The notes under the pieces: generated by a model
The model's database searches: none
The model's input: only the letters and a program-made list of their open reading frames with translations
Told to the model about the DNA's origin: nothing
Position numbers and translations under genes: made by a program
From: a virus
Strand: one strand, 5' to 3'
DNA: 43,380 nt
IMG/VR virus record: IMGVR_UViG_3300009161_006335
Location: 1 to 43,380 of that record
Part shown: positions 7,848 to 18,164 of the stretch, piece after piece
Layout: the number at the start of each line of letters is the position of its first letter
Numbering within the stretch: position 1 is the first letter of the stretch

Positions 7848-9779
7848 CTAATTTCCTTCAGCAACTTGAAGAAAGTCAAGAACTTCAATTTCAGCTGGTG
7901 GTGCTACTAATACAGTAATGATGTCTGCTGGTGGTGGTGGTTGCTCAATATTCATTTTCAAGACTTTCATTTTTTGATTATCAAGATTAATGATTTGCAT
8001 TTGATAAAAAGGCTTTTCTATCTGTTGCTGTTTATCAGGTAGCTGAATATTAACAACTTTAAAGTTTGTTCCGCTTTCGTCAATTACCTCATAATGATCC
8101 GGTGAAAAATAAATATCTAGGCTTTTTATTTTCATTCCTGTTGTATTAATAGAATCTTTAAAAGTGTCTGAACGTAAGTTCATATTAGGGTACGTTCTAG
8201 GTGCACCTTCATCGCAGATAAGCTGTGATATGAGTCTGTTCTTATAGAAGTCAAAATTAACTTTGTATTGTGATGAATAATTCGATATCATTCCGTGAGC
8301 ATCAACTGAACAAATTGCATAGATGTAAGAAGTTGACTCAAAAAACTCATTGTCAATTACAAAATCTACATCAACGTGTTTGTAAATGGGTAAGTCAGAG
8401 TCTTTAACAAGATGTTTAAATTCTGAACTCATACTTGAAATATTATTTGCATCTACTATTTCTCCGGTTATAAACCGCCTATTTGCAAAATTTCCGCTTG
8501 TTTGATCTGAATCAGCAGCATTCAAGCCTAACTCTGAGCTTAATTTAGATTTGGCCTCAAAACTTGTAGTTGATCTATCAAAGCCATATTGTGCTATTAA
8601 CTCAAAAGGCTGATCTAAAATAGCTCTTCTAAAAACTTGAAACTGTTTAATATCAGACTGCGGATTGACTGGGAAATCCCAAGTTATTATAACATTTCTC
8701 TTTACATAGTCAAAATTAAATTTAATGTCGGCCGGCGGAGGTGGTGGTTTAAATTCATAACACGACACGTCTGTTAAAACTGACCTTGAAGCAATTTTTA
8801 CAGTGAGTATATCGACTTTTCCGTCATTGTCGGAATCACCAAGAATATCAATTTCTGCTACAACATTTAAAGTGTATACATACTTTCCACCATAAACAAC
8901 GCCTGAATCATTATAAGAACTTAAAGCTGAATTTTTTAGATATTTGACAAACTCTTCTGTTAAACCGCCATCACTATCGTATCTATATCGCCTAATGATA
9001 TAGCCTTTAATTCTTGGACGAGGGGTTGTGCCAGTTCCTGTGTTAATATTTTTTAATTCAGAAGCAGGTAATATGACGTCTTTGCTTTCATCGATGCTCG
9101 GTATTAATTTTTTTAATTGTTCAAGCTCTTCATTTCCTATTTCAGCATTTGACAGAACATCTTGTGCCACTAACTTATTTATCTTAACATTTAAAGATAA
9201 AGATGATGTTAAGGTTTTAAATAAGTTTCCTTTATCAACAATAATACCTTGCGCATCAACAACTTGGAGACCGAGGACTTGAGTCGGTAAATCAGATAGC
9301 GCATCATATTGATCATATATACCTTTGATTTTTTCATCAATTGCAGATTTCTTTTTTGTAAAGGTATCAGAATTTGCGATTATTTTTAATAAAGCATTTT
9401 TGTTTGAGATGTCAAAAAAGTCATTTACGAAATTAAGTCCAAAATAAACATCTAAGTCTACAGCAGCTTTCTGAATGTCTGTGACTTCAGAAAAATTTCT
9501 AGAATAATAGAAACGTGAAAATGTGTCGTCTTCTGAAACTATGCTGTTAATGAGAGCTGCAGTCGACTCATTTCCATCAACATAATCATAATTTTCAGAT
9601 CTGCTCAAAGGATTCCACGAGAGTGCAACGTACCTTGGAGATAATTGAGAATTTATATCATTTATTGATTCCGTTCTCTCTTTTATTGTGTAAAAATTAT
9701 AGACAAAGTCACTCGAAAAATTAGTAACTTCAGGAATGTTAACTACATAAGTTGATCTAGATATTTTTGAGTTTGGCAT
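7848..9779 (-). CDS. Virion protein with fibronectin-III-like domains and a calcium-type loop
   Basis: 643 residues. A first beta domain at about 258-340 (IKGYIIRRYRY ... YTLNVVAEI) ends in DSDNDGKVD (315-323), an EF-hand/dockerin-type calcium loop. A proline linker PPPPPA (345-350) leads into a second fibronectin-III-like domain (about 352-505) with VIITWDFP, FQVFRRA and SYIYAICSVDAHG strands. A second proline run PPPPAD follows near 614. The first 240 residues are alpha/beta with coiled segments. Such modular proteins are usual in tail fibres, baseplate rims and adhesins. It shares domain type but not obvious overall sequence with the 809-residue protein upstream. No catalytic motif seen. 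Confidence 0.7.
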   Translation of the reverse strand: MPNSKISRSTYVVNIPEVTNFSSDFVYNFYTIKERTESINDINSQLSPRYVALSWNPLSRSENYDYVDGNESTAALINSIVSEDDTFSRFYYSRNFSEVTDIQKAAVDLDVYFGLNFVNDFFDISNKNALLKIIANSDTFTKKKSAIDEKIKGIYDQYDALSDLPTQVLGLQVVDAQGIIVDKGNLFKTLTSSLSLNVKINKLVAQDVLSNAEIGNEELEQLKKLIPSIDESKDVILPASELKNINTGTGTTPRPRIKGYIIRRYRYDSDGGLTEEFVKYLKNSALSSYNDSGVVYGGKYVYTLNVVAEIDILGDSDNDGKVDILTVKIASRSVLTDVSCYEFKPPPPPADIKFNFDYVKRNVIITWDFPVNPQSDIKQFQVFRRAILDQPFELIAQYGFDRSTTSFEAKSKLSSELGLNAADSDQTSGNFANRRFITGEIVDANNISSMSSEFKHLVKDSDLPIYKHVDVDFVIDNEFFESTSYIYAICSVDAHGMISNYSSQYKVNFDFYKNRLISQLICDEGAPRTYPNMNLRSDTFKDSINTTGMKIKSLDIYFSPDHYEVIDESGTNFKVVNIQLPDKQQQIEKPFYQMQIINLDNQKMKVLKMNIEQPPPPADIITVLVAPPAEIEVLDFLQVAEGN

Positions 9780-9811
9780 GTTACTGTGTCTTTAAATGCT
9801 TAAGTCTATTT

Positions 9812-12800
9812 CTAAAAAACATAATAGTCAGATGCAATTTCTACCCAATATTCATCAATAAATATTTCACTTTGACTAGAAGGTATTACTCGTTTAAAAG
9901 ATTCATTGTTGGCAGCTAAAAGTCCACTTTTGAATATGCCTTTATCAACTTGCGCGTTATATATCGCTTCGAGGCCCACATTACCTTTAATTGTGTCCTT
10001 GTCTAATTCAAAATCATCTGGGTCTATTGCAACTGTAAATGTTCTATCAAATTTCTTAGGTAAAAAAATCTTTTTTCTAATTTCGTCCTCAGGAAGAAAA
10101 ACTGTCTCATTCATAAAATATCGCTTAACAGATTCTTCTCTACGTTTGATAAAACTCACAACATTTTGTGGCGAAACATTCGCATTCGCAGGTATTGGTA
10201 TATCTAAATTAGAAGCGTTAAATGTGTTGTCAGTGGTTCCAATATAAAAATTAAACTGATCACTTACGTTCTTTAAAGATTTTTCTAAGTCAATGTAATG
10301 ATAAAAATGTCCTTCATCGACACGTGCGCTAGTAAACAAATTTATATATTCTTCTAGCAAAAAACTCTTAGCATGGTTTTTATAAATCTCTGTATATTCG
10401 GCTTTTTTATTTTGTTCTACAGCTTTCAAGGCGAGTTGGAGCGCGGTGTCGGGTTTAAGCGTTTGGTTTAAGCCAAAAGATTTCGCGCCTGCCAAAGAAA
10501 AAATCTTTGTTGGAATATTATTAATAAAATCATCTGCATAGCTATAAGCGTTAATGTCAAATTTGTCCCAGTTGCTAATCACCCGGGTTGGATATCTCAT
10601 TAAATCAAATTTAAATTCTTTTGGCAAATAAGGCAGACCGGGGTTTAGCAGGTCTGCCTTATATACTCTTAATGTTATTATATTATTAGCGAGAGTGCTA
10701 GCTTTGTCTAAGGATGACATTATGCTCGGGGTACCTGAAAGTTTTCTAGCCATTCTTGGAGGAATTCCAACTGTTATAAGTCTAACATTGTTACCATCTT
10801 TTTTGTTAAGCGTTGGCTCAATTGTGAAATATTTTCTTATAACGCTGTAAGAAAATGCATCAAAGCTGTTCACAGGAAGAAAGTCGATATTTTTAATATC
10901 ATAGCTGTTATCATTACTCATTGTTCCTGTTAGTGGAAACATTGCTGCGGTGTTGTACTCGGGTCGTACCCCTGCAGCAGCAAGATTTTGTATAGCAAGC
11001 TGTGCCAAAGGTCGATGACCTTCAGAAAATCTATCAATAACTTCACTAGCAATATGACTTGAATGTATAAGCTGTTCTTGAGAAAAAGCTTGAGAAACTA
11101 AATAATTTTTCATTTTAGAATCAGACCCAGCTTCAGAAGCTACAGCTGAATAAAATTGATTGTAATAATCTTTTAATGGGTGATTTTTTTCATTAATCTT
11201 GTCTAAATACACCTTAAACTTCTCTACTTTGTCTGACATATTGCTTATAAAGCTGTTTAATGTCAAAGTTCTTTTTTTCATAGAGATAATTTCAGATAAT
11301 GCAATAGAATTAGAGCTGTTTAACGTTACGGGATTTAACGCAGTCTCGTATAAAAAAGAAGTACCGGGAAGAAGTTGAAACGGTGAAGTGCTCGAAGCAA
11401 CCGTTTTAATGTTACTAGACCCTTGATGGGATATTGTAGAATTAGAAAATACAGTTGAATAACCACCTAAAAGTGATCCACCTTTTTCTAATTCACATGG
11501 ACCAACAAATTCTTCTGGCGTCAATACAGATATTGCATTAACAAGAACTAAAAAATAATTCCACATGAATGAAATTTTTGATATGCCACCATAAGTTGTC
11601 GTAGAATCATCTATGCCGCCGGCAAGCTTGACACCGGCCGCAGGAAAATCACCATCTAATCTAAATAATCCGGGCCGTCTTCTAATCATGTGTAGACACG
11701 AAGCGATAGAATCAAATAAAATATTGTCGGAAATTGATACATAATTAGAAAAAAGAGAATTACCTTTCTGCAAAAGATTGATTTCATTGGCCGAGGGCGA
11801 GCTGTAGTTGTCCAGGTCGTTTGCCGAGACGAGCTTAAAATTTGTAATTACAAAGTCGAGTAATCCATTCGGTTTAAAGCTAGTTTTATTTGTATCAGCT
11901 GTTATAACAGGAAACATTTCTGGGTGAGCAAAAATTAATCCGTCGATGGCTAATCCAGGTCTATTAGCATTTCCATTGGCGTCAATAAGCGTTAAATATT
12001 TAGCTTTTCTAAGTGTAGCTGATTCTTTAAAATTATTTTCAAGCGTCGGATTGCCTTGTGCAAGCTCTTTTAAATCAAGTGTGGATGTTGCGCCGACATA
12101 TTTTATTCTTGAGCTTTGTTTAAAAGGTGAATATCCGCTAGACTCAATTTTGCTGTTAGAATCATCAAAATCTAATTGGTACATTCTGTTAAGACAGATC
12201 GAAAAAATAGCTTTTAATATACTTTCACCCACCCGCTTTTCATTAAGCTTTTCACTAAATGCTAATGCTTTAGTTCGCTTAATTAATGATGCCAATAGCC
12301 TGCCTGAACGGTGGACGGGATTTAATTTAAGAAATTGATCATGATTAATAACAATCAGATTATCTTTGTTTAAAACATTTTTAGCGTCGGATTGGGTTTT
12401 GGTAGCAACTTTGATAAATTTAGTACTAAAATATATTTTATCTAAAGCTGATTTAATTCCTTTAGAAGGATCATCTAACATACTATCATAAAGCGCACCG
12501 CCGAAGATGCCGGCGGAGATGCTGTTGTTGGTAAAGAGATCGGCGTAAGACAGCGCACCGCCGGCGGTGAGGCCCTCGTTTAAACCACTCACAATTTCCA
12601 TTGAGCGATTTGCATTGTTTATTTTTGTTAATAACTCATTAGCTTTTTCAGGGGATAAGCTGATGCTCTCATTGGATGTATTGGCTGCATTAATTTTACC
12701 AGCGAGTGCAGCTTCTAAGTAATAAGTTGCTCCATTCGTGTCGCCTGGGTTGAAATCAACTATTTCTGGGTTATCATTGACTTCAAGCGATAAAATTCTA

Positions 12801-14203
12801 GACTCATTGTCAACTCCGGCGGGGGCGGGCACCTGGGAGTTTAATTGCTTTACTTGTTTTGTTAACGACAGAAGTGAGATACCGGGATCTGTTTCATCTG
12901 CAACTGTAAAATTAGTAATATTTTGTTGGAATACGCCAATTAAACTATCCCATATGGCAAAGTTTGGATCTCCAGCTGGTTGTATATTAAATGTAATATT
13001 AGCTTTGTCTAATTTATTTTGATTTTGTGGGACGCTTAACCATCTAGAATAAGACTCTTCTTTTAAAAGATTGAAAAGTGTCAATCCAAATAGCCTATCC
13101 GTTTTATCCTTATAACCAGAAATTTCTTTTGCTATGTTACATTGTAAAAGTGGAACTATAGACAAGCCGAAAAAGGGATCACCCGAGAAAAGGGGGGTTG
13201 ATGAAATATAAGGTGAAAATGATGCCAGCACTTGTTGCTGGCTGTTGGTGGTGATAGGTGGAGAATAAGCTACTTTTGTTTGTGGCTGTAAACCTGTCGC
13301 TTTAGGATTTGCAAGACCTACAGTAGCTATAAGTAGCAAAGCACCGTTAGTTGACGAGTTTAAATTTTTATTTAAAACAACGTGACTTTTTACAGGTGCA
13401 TTTGAAGAAAAGCTTATTAAACCTAATTTATTTTGTGTGCTGGGTATTGTCAATAGATCGTATAAAGTGTTTTTATATAAATCTAGATTTGAATAGCCTT
13501 GTTCAACCGCGCCATCAATAACAGAATCATTATTATGAAGAATAATTTGTTTTTTAAGCAGTAATAGAACAGTAGCATAAATTGTGGTATTAGAAAAATT
13601 GCTAGGGCTTGTTGTATCTAAATCTTTAATGTTCTCTGAAGATAAAAGATCATCTATTGGGTACTGAAAAACGTTTTTCTGCAGTTTTCTAATATCTAGA
13701 GAAAAAACTGCTTCTTCAAATTTGGTTAATAATTCGCTGACAGGCGCTAATTGTTTGTTAGCGATATTAACAAAAGATATTCTTTTTTCAACAATCTTTT
13801 TGAGCGTACTATCTTTTACTACAATAATTTTAGCTGCTGTTGATGCTGTTAAAGTTTGAGCTGCCTCTTTAACTGAGAGCGCATAATCTCTATCTTGAGC
13901 TTGATTAAATCCAAAGCTTGTAATGTTACCTGTATCTTGCAAGGGAAGATATTCAGCAGACGAAATTATTACAGGTTCATCCTGCGGCAGCAATGTGTAG
14001 ATTGTAAATTCTGTAGCTGCGGTTGCCTGTGCTTGTAAGCCAGGGTCAGTCACATTATTCTGAGTATATACACTTGATGGAGGTGAAGGCACTATTTTGG
14101 GAAGCAATGAGGGGCTGAGAACGACGAGAGGCGTTTGTATTATAGTTGTTGCCTTAGTGTTATAGCCGTTTTGCGCGGGTGATGCTTTGCTTGGTTTTCC
14201 CAT
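9812..14203 (-). CDS. Giant virion protein of unknown fold (1463 aa)
   Basis: The largest gene in the window. The start ATG (14203) lies 7 bases after the stop of the 809-residue gene, so it is translated from the same message. The N-terminus (1-70) is low complexity, rich in Pro, Thr, Gln and Ala. Most of the rest is Asn/Ser/Leu-rich, with alternating predicted helices and short strands and no recognised enzymatic motif, signal peptide or membrane segment. Its size, position among tail-type proteins and lack of repeats suit a baseplate hub/wedge or long tail-associated component. It is not clearly a tape measure, because it lacks an extended coiled coil or transmembrane helices. I do not recognise the family. 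Confidence 0.6.
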   Translation of the reverse strand: MGKPSKASPAQNGYNTKATTIIQTPLVVLSPSLLPKIVPSPPSSVYTQNNVTDPGLQAQATAATEFTIYTLLPQDEPVIISSAEYLPLQDTGNITSFGFNQAQDRDYALSVKEAAQTLTASTAAKIIVVKDSTLKKIVEKRISFVNIANKQLAPVSELLTKFEEAVFSLDIRKLQKNVFQYPIDDLLSSENIKDLDTTSPSNFSNTTIYATVLLLLKKQIILHNNDSVIDGAVEQGYSNLDLYKNTLYDLLTIPSTQNKLGLISFSSNAPVKSHVVLNKNLNSSTNGALLLIATVGLANPKATGLQPQTKVAYSPPITTNSQQQVLASFSPYISSTPLFSGDPFFGLSIVPLLQCNIAKEISGYKDKTDRLFGLTLFNLLKEESYSRWLSVPQNQNKLDKANITFNIQPAGDPNFAIWDSLIGVFQQNITNFTVADETDPGISLLSLTKQVKQLNSQVPAPAGVDNESRILSLEVNDNPEIVDFNPGDTNGATYYLEAALAGKINAANTSNESISLSPEKANELLTKINNANRSMEIVSGLNEGLTAGGALSYADLFTNNSISAGIFGGALYDSMLDDPSKGIKSALDKIYFSTKFIKVATKTQSDAKNVLNKDNLIVINHDQFLKLNPVHRSGRLLASLIKRTKALAFSEKLNEKRVGESILKAIFSICLNRMYQLDFDDSNSKIESSGYSPFKQSSRIKYVGATSTLDLKELAQGNPTLENNFKESATLRKAKYLTLIDANGNANRPGLAIDGLIFAHPEMFPVITADTNKTSFKPNGLLDFVITNFKLVSANDLDNYSSPSANEINLLQKGNSLFSNYVSISDNILFDSIASCLHMIRRRPGLFRLDGDFPAAGVKLAGGIDDSTTTYGGISKISFMWNYFLVLVNAISVLTPEEFVGPCELEKGGSLLGGYSTVFSNSTISHQGSSNIKTVASSTSPFQLLPGTSFLYETALNPVTLNSSNSIALSEIISMKKRTLTLNSFISNMSDKVEKFKVYLDKINEKNHPLKDYYNQFYSAVASEAGSDSKMKNYLVSQAFSQEQLIHSSHIASEVIDRFSEGHRPLAQLAIQNLAAAGVRPEYNTAAMFPLTGTMSNDNSYDIKNIDFLPVNSFDAFSYSVIRKYFTIEPTLNKKDGNNVRLITVGIPPRMARKLSGTPSIMSSLDKASTLANNIITLRVYKADLLNPGLPYLPKEFKFDLMRYPTRVISNWDKFDINAYSYADDFINNIPTKIFSLAGAKSFGLNQTLKPDTALQLALKAVEQNKKAEYTEIYKNHAKSFLLEEYINLFTSARVDEGHFYHYIDLEKSLKNVSDQFNFYIGTTDNTFNASNLDIPIPANANVSPQNVVSFIKRREESVKRYFMNETVFLPEDEIRKKIFLPKKFDRTFTVAIDPDDFELDKDTIKGNVGLEAIYNAQVDKGIFKSGLLAANNESFKRVIPSSQSEIFIDEYWVEIASDYYVF

Positions 14204-14210
14204 AAAAATC

Positions 14211-16640
14211 TTAAATTTTGTCGACAGTATCTGGGGATATTAAAAGGGGATTACTACTAGTAGACTCACCTAATGAGTAATCATTTTTTACAGGGACGAC
14301 ATCATAATACATAGTACCTATATCAGAATCAAAATTAATTTTGTGGTATATGTAAAAATCACTTGTTGTTCCTATTATAGACTTTTTACCATTTACAACT
14401 TTAGAAACGATAAAACAATCAAATGCACCGTTTACGCTTGGCCATGAAATTTTCATCATGGTTCTAGTAAGTCTTTCAACAGAAACACTTTGCACTAAGA
14501 TGTTAGTAGACTCAGTATTGAACTCAATATTTTGAGCGATTGTTATACCAATAAAATCTGTCATAAACAAGTCTTTTTCAAGCTCATTATCTTCGTCTGC
14601 TTGAAGTATTCCTGTATTAATAACATTTGGACTTTTCCATTTAGACGGCTTATAAAACCATTCTTTACCGCTAACTGACGTTCCAGTAGATAAAAAATTC
14701 TTTATTAGATTGACAGGATTTCGCTTGTAAGACTCAACTTCATATGTGTATTGTCGTCCTGGTACTAGTGAAGAAATACTTGATTGTATCTGTGTTTCTT
14801 GATTATCAATAAATGTTCCGTTGGTAATAATATCAAAAGATTCTCTTCTACCGTCTATCTGATCAATTCTTGATACTTTATGATAGAGCGTCTCTTCAAA
14901 GTCTTTTTCTTCACTTGAAATTTGCTGAGTAACAGAGCCAATTATTAATTTATCTTCCTCAGCTTTTAGAAGCGCTATCTTTGAATTCTTTTTTAGTTTT
15001 GTTGAGCTTATGCTAAACTGTATGCTATCATTATTGATGTTTATATTGTTTAGCTCAACAGAATAAGCATTAGTATTGATATATTTGACTTCAACAAATT
15101 GAGGTAAAGTTACACCCACGAGTATATTGTTATTATCAAATACTTCTATGAAATATTCATAAAAATGACCTAATAAAATATTATTATCATTTAAGATAAA
15201 AGAGTTGATTGTTTCTGTAATATTACTTGTTCTAATGACTTCAAAGTCTGAATTAGAAGAATTAGTACAGTCTCTTCTATGAATTTTTAATTTATTTATA
15301 TTTGATAAAGTATTAAGCTTTATATTAAGCTCAATATTGCTGATATCGATTTGTCGAACATGAAAAAACAAGGACTTTGATTTTAGGCTTACATTATTTG
15401 GCAAAGATGAAAAAAGTACATCTGAGAAAATGTTAGACTCGCCAAAAGCAGTAACTGGCTTTACTCTATAACACGCTTGATAGTTCGAGATAGTATCAAA
15501 AAACTCTGTATAGACTTCATTCTTTTCCAGATTTTTAATAAAAGCAAATTTTCCGTTATCGTTTGAAAAGTTCTTTATGTAAAGATTAAATCCTCTTATC
15601 TTTTTTTCATCTACTGCAGTTAAAAGTGGAGAAATTGAAACCGAATTAACAAGACTGTTTACATGAGTCTTGCTAACATTTGTATTAATAGCTTGTATGT
15701 TATTATAGTAAGCTTCAAGGCACCTAGCTAAATTAATTGGAATAACCAGCTGCTCGTCTTCTGTGTTTGGAGCGTTGCCAGCAAATAAAGATAATTTTAA
15801 AAAAACAGAACCTTCTTGAAGTAATGATATTGGAAGATTAACAACTTCAGAAAGCGTTAAGCTTTCAAGATATTTTGATGTGTTTTGTTTAACATAATAG
15901 TTTAAGCTTTGATTATTAATTTGAGCACTATTATTTGTGTTTAGAATTGTGTCAATTAACTGACTAGAAAAATGAGAGTTTAAATTAATTGAATCACTTA
16001 TATAGTTTAAAACAATTTGACTAATGCTTAAATTTTCTCTAATTAATTCATTTTTAAAATCTTGAAAAGTTATACTTCCTGCACTAGAGTATCTCTTTTC
16101 TTGGTAAGTACTAACAAATTCCGGCAGAATCAAATCTGTAAAGTAAACTTTTTCTTTTAGCGCTTTGATAATCTTGTCACCAATAAACGCTGTTTTTGAA
16201 GCTATTGAATTAACTTGGCCGGGCTTATTAACAAAATTATTAATTAAAGTAGCTGCTATGTCATATTTTGCTTGTGAAGTAGGAGAAATTGTAGGCTTAA
16301 CTAAAAAAGTCTTTTTAAAATTAGAATTTTGAACAAAATTTGACGTAGATGAATTTCTTTGATAATTTTTACTAATTAAGTTTCTTTTTACAAATGAGCT
16401 ATTTAAATCTTCTGAATACTCTTTCGTATTGACTTGAGAATTTTGCTGCTGTGAAGTAAATGTTAATTTAACTTTTGTGTATTGTAGTGGATTTTTTGCT
16501 GAATTATTTAAAATCAGCGTATAATAAACTTTTAAAGTAAAAAATTGTTCGCTTACATCTATTATCTCAGGTAAAGCTTCGCTATCTAGAGTGAGAATCT
16601 TTGATGCCGAGTTTTTTATAGTTTTTAGTTTAACTGACAT
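14211..16640 (-). CDS. Virion protein with several fibronectin-III-like domains (809 aa)
   Basis: 809 residues, very Asn/Ser/Ile-rich. The N-terminal 320 residues are mixed alpha/beta. The rest reads as a string of Ig/fibronectin-III-like domains at about 325-410, 425-515, 525-650 and 715-800; the last is clearest, with MMKISWPSVNGAFD, CFIVSKVVNGKK and MYYDVVPVKNDYSLG strands. It starts 3 bases after the stop of the 496-residue gene, with an AAGAAGA Shine-Dalgarno-like sequence. It is followed after 7 bases by the 1463-residue gene, so these three form one translational unit. Likely a tail or baseplate component with an elongated beta-domain stalk; the role is inferred only from domain style and context. 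Confidence 0.68.
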   Translation of the reverse strand: MSVKLKTIKNSASKILTLDSEALPEIIDVSEQFFTLKVYYTLILNNSAKNPLQYTKVKLTFTSQQQNSQVNTKEYSEDLNSSFVKRNLISKNYQRNSSTSNFVQNSNFKKTFLVKPTISPTSQAKYDIAATLINNFVNKPGQVNSIASKTAFIGDKIIKALKEKVYFTDLILPEFVSTYQEKRYSSAGSITFQDFKNELIRENLSISQIVLNYISDSINLNSHFSSQLIDTILNTNNSAQINNQSLNYYVKQNTSKYLESLTLSEVVNLPISLLQEGSVFLKLSLFAGNAPNTEDEQLVIPINLARCLEAYYNNIQAINTNVSKTHVNSLVNSVSISPLLTAVDEKKIRGFNLYIKNFSNDNGKFAFIKNLEKNEVYTEFFDTISNYQACYRVKPVTAFGESNIFSDVLFSSLPNNVSLKSKSLFFHVRQIDISNIELNIKLNTLSNINKLKIHRRDCTNSSNSDFEVIRTSNITETINSFILNDNNILLGHFYEYFIEVFDNNNILVGVTLPQFVEVKYINTNAYSVELNNININNDSIQFSISSTKLKKNSKIALLKAEEDKLIIGSVTQQISSEEKDFEETLYHKVSRIDQIDGRRESFDIITNGTFIDNQETQIQSSISSLVPGRQYTYEVESYKRNPVNLIKNFLSTGTSVSGKEWFYKPSKWKSPNVINTGILQADEDNELEKDLFMTDFIGITIAQNIEFNTESTNILVQSVSVERLTRTMMKISWPSVNGAFDCFIVSKVVNGKKSIIGTTSDFYIYHKINFDSDIGTMYYDVVPVKNDYSLGESTSSNPLLISPDTVDKI

Positions 16641-16643
16641 AAA

Positions 16644-18134
16644 TTAGTCTTCTTCTGAACCTTGCGAAAACACTAAAGTGAATATATTAGTAAAACAAGT
16701 TGTTCCTCTGTCATCTAAAAAGACTTTTCCTGCAAAATAAACTCTCTTTTTTATAATTGCGCCAGGTTCTTGTCTAATAAAGCCATAATCGATTATATCA
16801 AGCTTATTAACACCCATTGAGTTAACGTCAAATAGTTGGCATAAAAGATTATTTTGTCTAGTAGTATTTTCAAAATTTACTGTCTTTTTTATGAATCCCT
16901 TCAAAGATGTCAATAAATCTTTATAAAACATCGGTGTTGTATTATTACCAAGTGGACTGAAATTAGAAAGTTCTTTAGCTATACCATCACTAGATTTGGC
17001 AATAGGCGGAAGAAATTTAAAGTTAGGTATGCTTGTCATCCTTTTGTCAGCGAATAACGAGTTAATTGAATTAAGCGAGGGTTTTTGAGTTAGAACGCTG
17101 CTTATGCTATTTGGAATTTGACTTAAGTCAAAAGTTATCTCTTCAGGAAAGATATCAAATCTATCTTCTTGAAATATGGAATCTATTGTTGAGATAATTC
17201 CAATCTCTTTAAAGTTGTCAAATGAAGATGTTAATATACCCACAATTTTAGATGCAAAGTCTGCATTAGTCAGTTCTATTCTGTCTTTTCTGCCACCAAG
17301 AAAAGAATTCTCAATAACAAATGGGTGTATTCCAGTACTTGAATTAAGAATAAATGCGCCTGATCCTGTTAGAAGGCTCAGCGTAACTTTATCATGACTG
17401 CCGCTAGTGTCTGTTATATAAATGTAATTGTCTCTATCGACTGATTCTATATGTGGACCTGGCGATGGGCCGCCGATATACGTTGATCCTACTTGTGAAG
17501 CAGAGAAGATTGTCGCCTGAATAAGTGTTGTGAAGTCTCTTGCATTTATTCCTCCTTGAATTCCGATATAGTAAGAACTACTTTCGATCGCTGAGCTTCT
17601 ATAAGAACTAGAAACAACACCTGGAAATTTACTGGGATCTAGTATAAAATCAGCTTTTTTCTTATCACTGTCTGTGATAGAAAATCCTATTCCTGTTCCG
17701 CCAACAACTGGGTATTCATCTGCAGATCCCAGGAGCGAGGGATCGATGCCAGGCTTTCTAATCTCTAAACGCGGACCAAAATTTAACTGATAAGCTGATG
17801 GTTTTCCACTTTTTTCAAATAAAATTTCAAGAGGCTTTGGGAGAAGAGTACTCGAGTCTAATTGGTCAAAGATAATTTGATCATCTCTAAAAGCAATAAT
17901 ATTACCATCATCATTGGCTTCAAATATAACCTGATCTTGAGGTAAATTACATGCTTCAAGGTAGATTTTTCCAACTGGATCTATGTGGCCTTCAATTTCG
18001 TCAGCCTTATAACCGACCTCATTATCTGAAAAAGTTGCAAAGGATACTCTAAATGTACCTTCTGCCTTCTGCCTTCTGCCTTCAGAAGTCAAGATGACAT
18101 CCATGATTCTAGACTTACTATCGAGTATTCCCAT
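16644..18134 (-). CDS. Virion-associated protein of the MG[FI]LD family (long paralogue)
   Basis: 496 residues. The N-terminal 80 residues match the 249-residue protein at 7000-7749 (MGILD, I-M-D-V-ILT-x2-GR, FATFSDNEVGY, VIFEA). The remainder differs completely: a Gly/Ser-rich beta region (100-290) followed by a helical C-terminus. It is first in the run of structural genes, with a 53-base gap before it that holds the candidate promoter TTGTATAAT. Within the shared segment the coding strand carries three perfect copies of a 7-base repeat, encoding EGRRQKAEG exactly where the paralogue has an unrelated loop. I infer that the shared N-terminus docks both proteins on the same virion partner. 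Function otherwise unknown. Confidence 0.7.
   Translation of the reverse strand: MGILDSKSRIMDVILTSEGRRQKAEGTFRVSFATFSDNEVGYKADEIEGHIDPVGKIYLEACNLPQDQVIFEANDDGNIIAFRDDQIIFDQLDSSTLLPKPLEILFEKSGKPSAYQLNFGPRLEIRKPGIDPSLLGSADEYPVVGGTGIGFSITDSDKKKADFILDPSKFPGVVSSSYRSSAIESSSYYIGIQGGINARDFTTLIQATIFSASQVGSTYIGGPSPGPHIESVDRDNYIYITDTSGSHDKVTLSLLTGSGAFILNSSTGIHPFVIENSFLGGRKDRIELTNADFASKIVGILTSSFDNFKEIGIISTIDSIFQEDRFDIFPEEITFDLSQIPNSISSVLTQKPSLNSINSLFADKRMTSIPNFKFLPPIAKSSDGIAKELSNFSPLGNNTTPMFYKDLLTSLKGFIKKTVNFENTTRQNNLLCQLFDVNSMGVNKLDIIDYGFIRQEPGAIIKKRVYFAGKVFLDDRGTTCFTNIFTLVFSQGSEED
18059..18083. repeat. 7-base tandem repeat (CTTCTGC)x3 within a coding region
   Basis: Three perfect copies of CTTCTGC plus a fourth partial CTTC lie near the 5' end of the 496-residue gene (coding strand GCAGAAG). 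Because 7 is not a multiple of 3, gain or loss of a single copy shifts the frame around codon 18-25. Only a change of three copies keeps it open. Confidence 0.85.
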
Positions 18135-18153
18135 ATAGCAACTTCTTCATCTA

Positions 18154-18164
18154 AAATTATACAA
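18154..18164 (-). promoter_or_regulatory. Candidate -10-like element TTGTATAAT before the structural operon
   Basis: Minus-strand TTGTATAATTT lies about 20 bases before ATG 18134, at the head of the structural block. TATAAT is an exact sigma-70 -10 hexamer preceded directly by TTG. No good -35 box is seen at the usual distance. It may drive the late structural operon that runs to the left. Confidence 0.42.

Noticed and set aside
11946-12338. Plus-strand frame within the 1463-residue gene
   Set aside because: Antisense shadow; the overlapping minus-strand gene is long, coupled and in context.
12433-12443. AGATAAAATAT core inside the 1463-residue gene as a promoter
   Set aside because: It lies deep in a coding region without a nearby start; it is more likely chance in AT-rich sequence.
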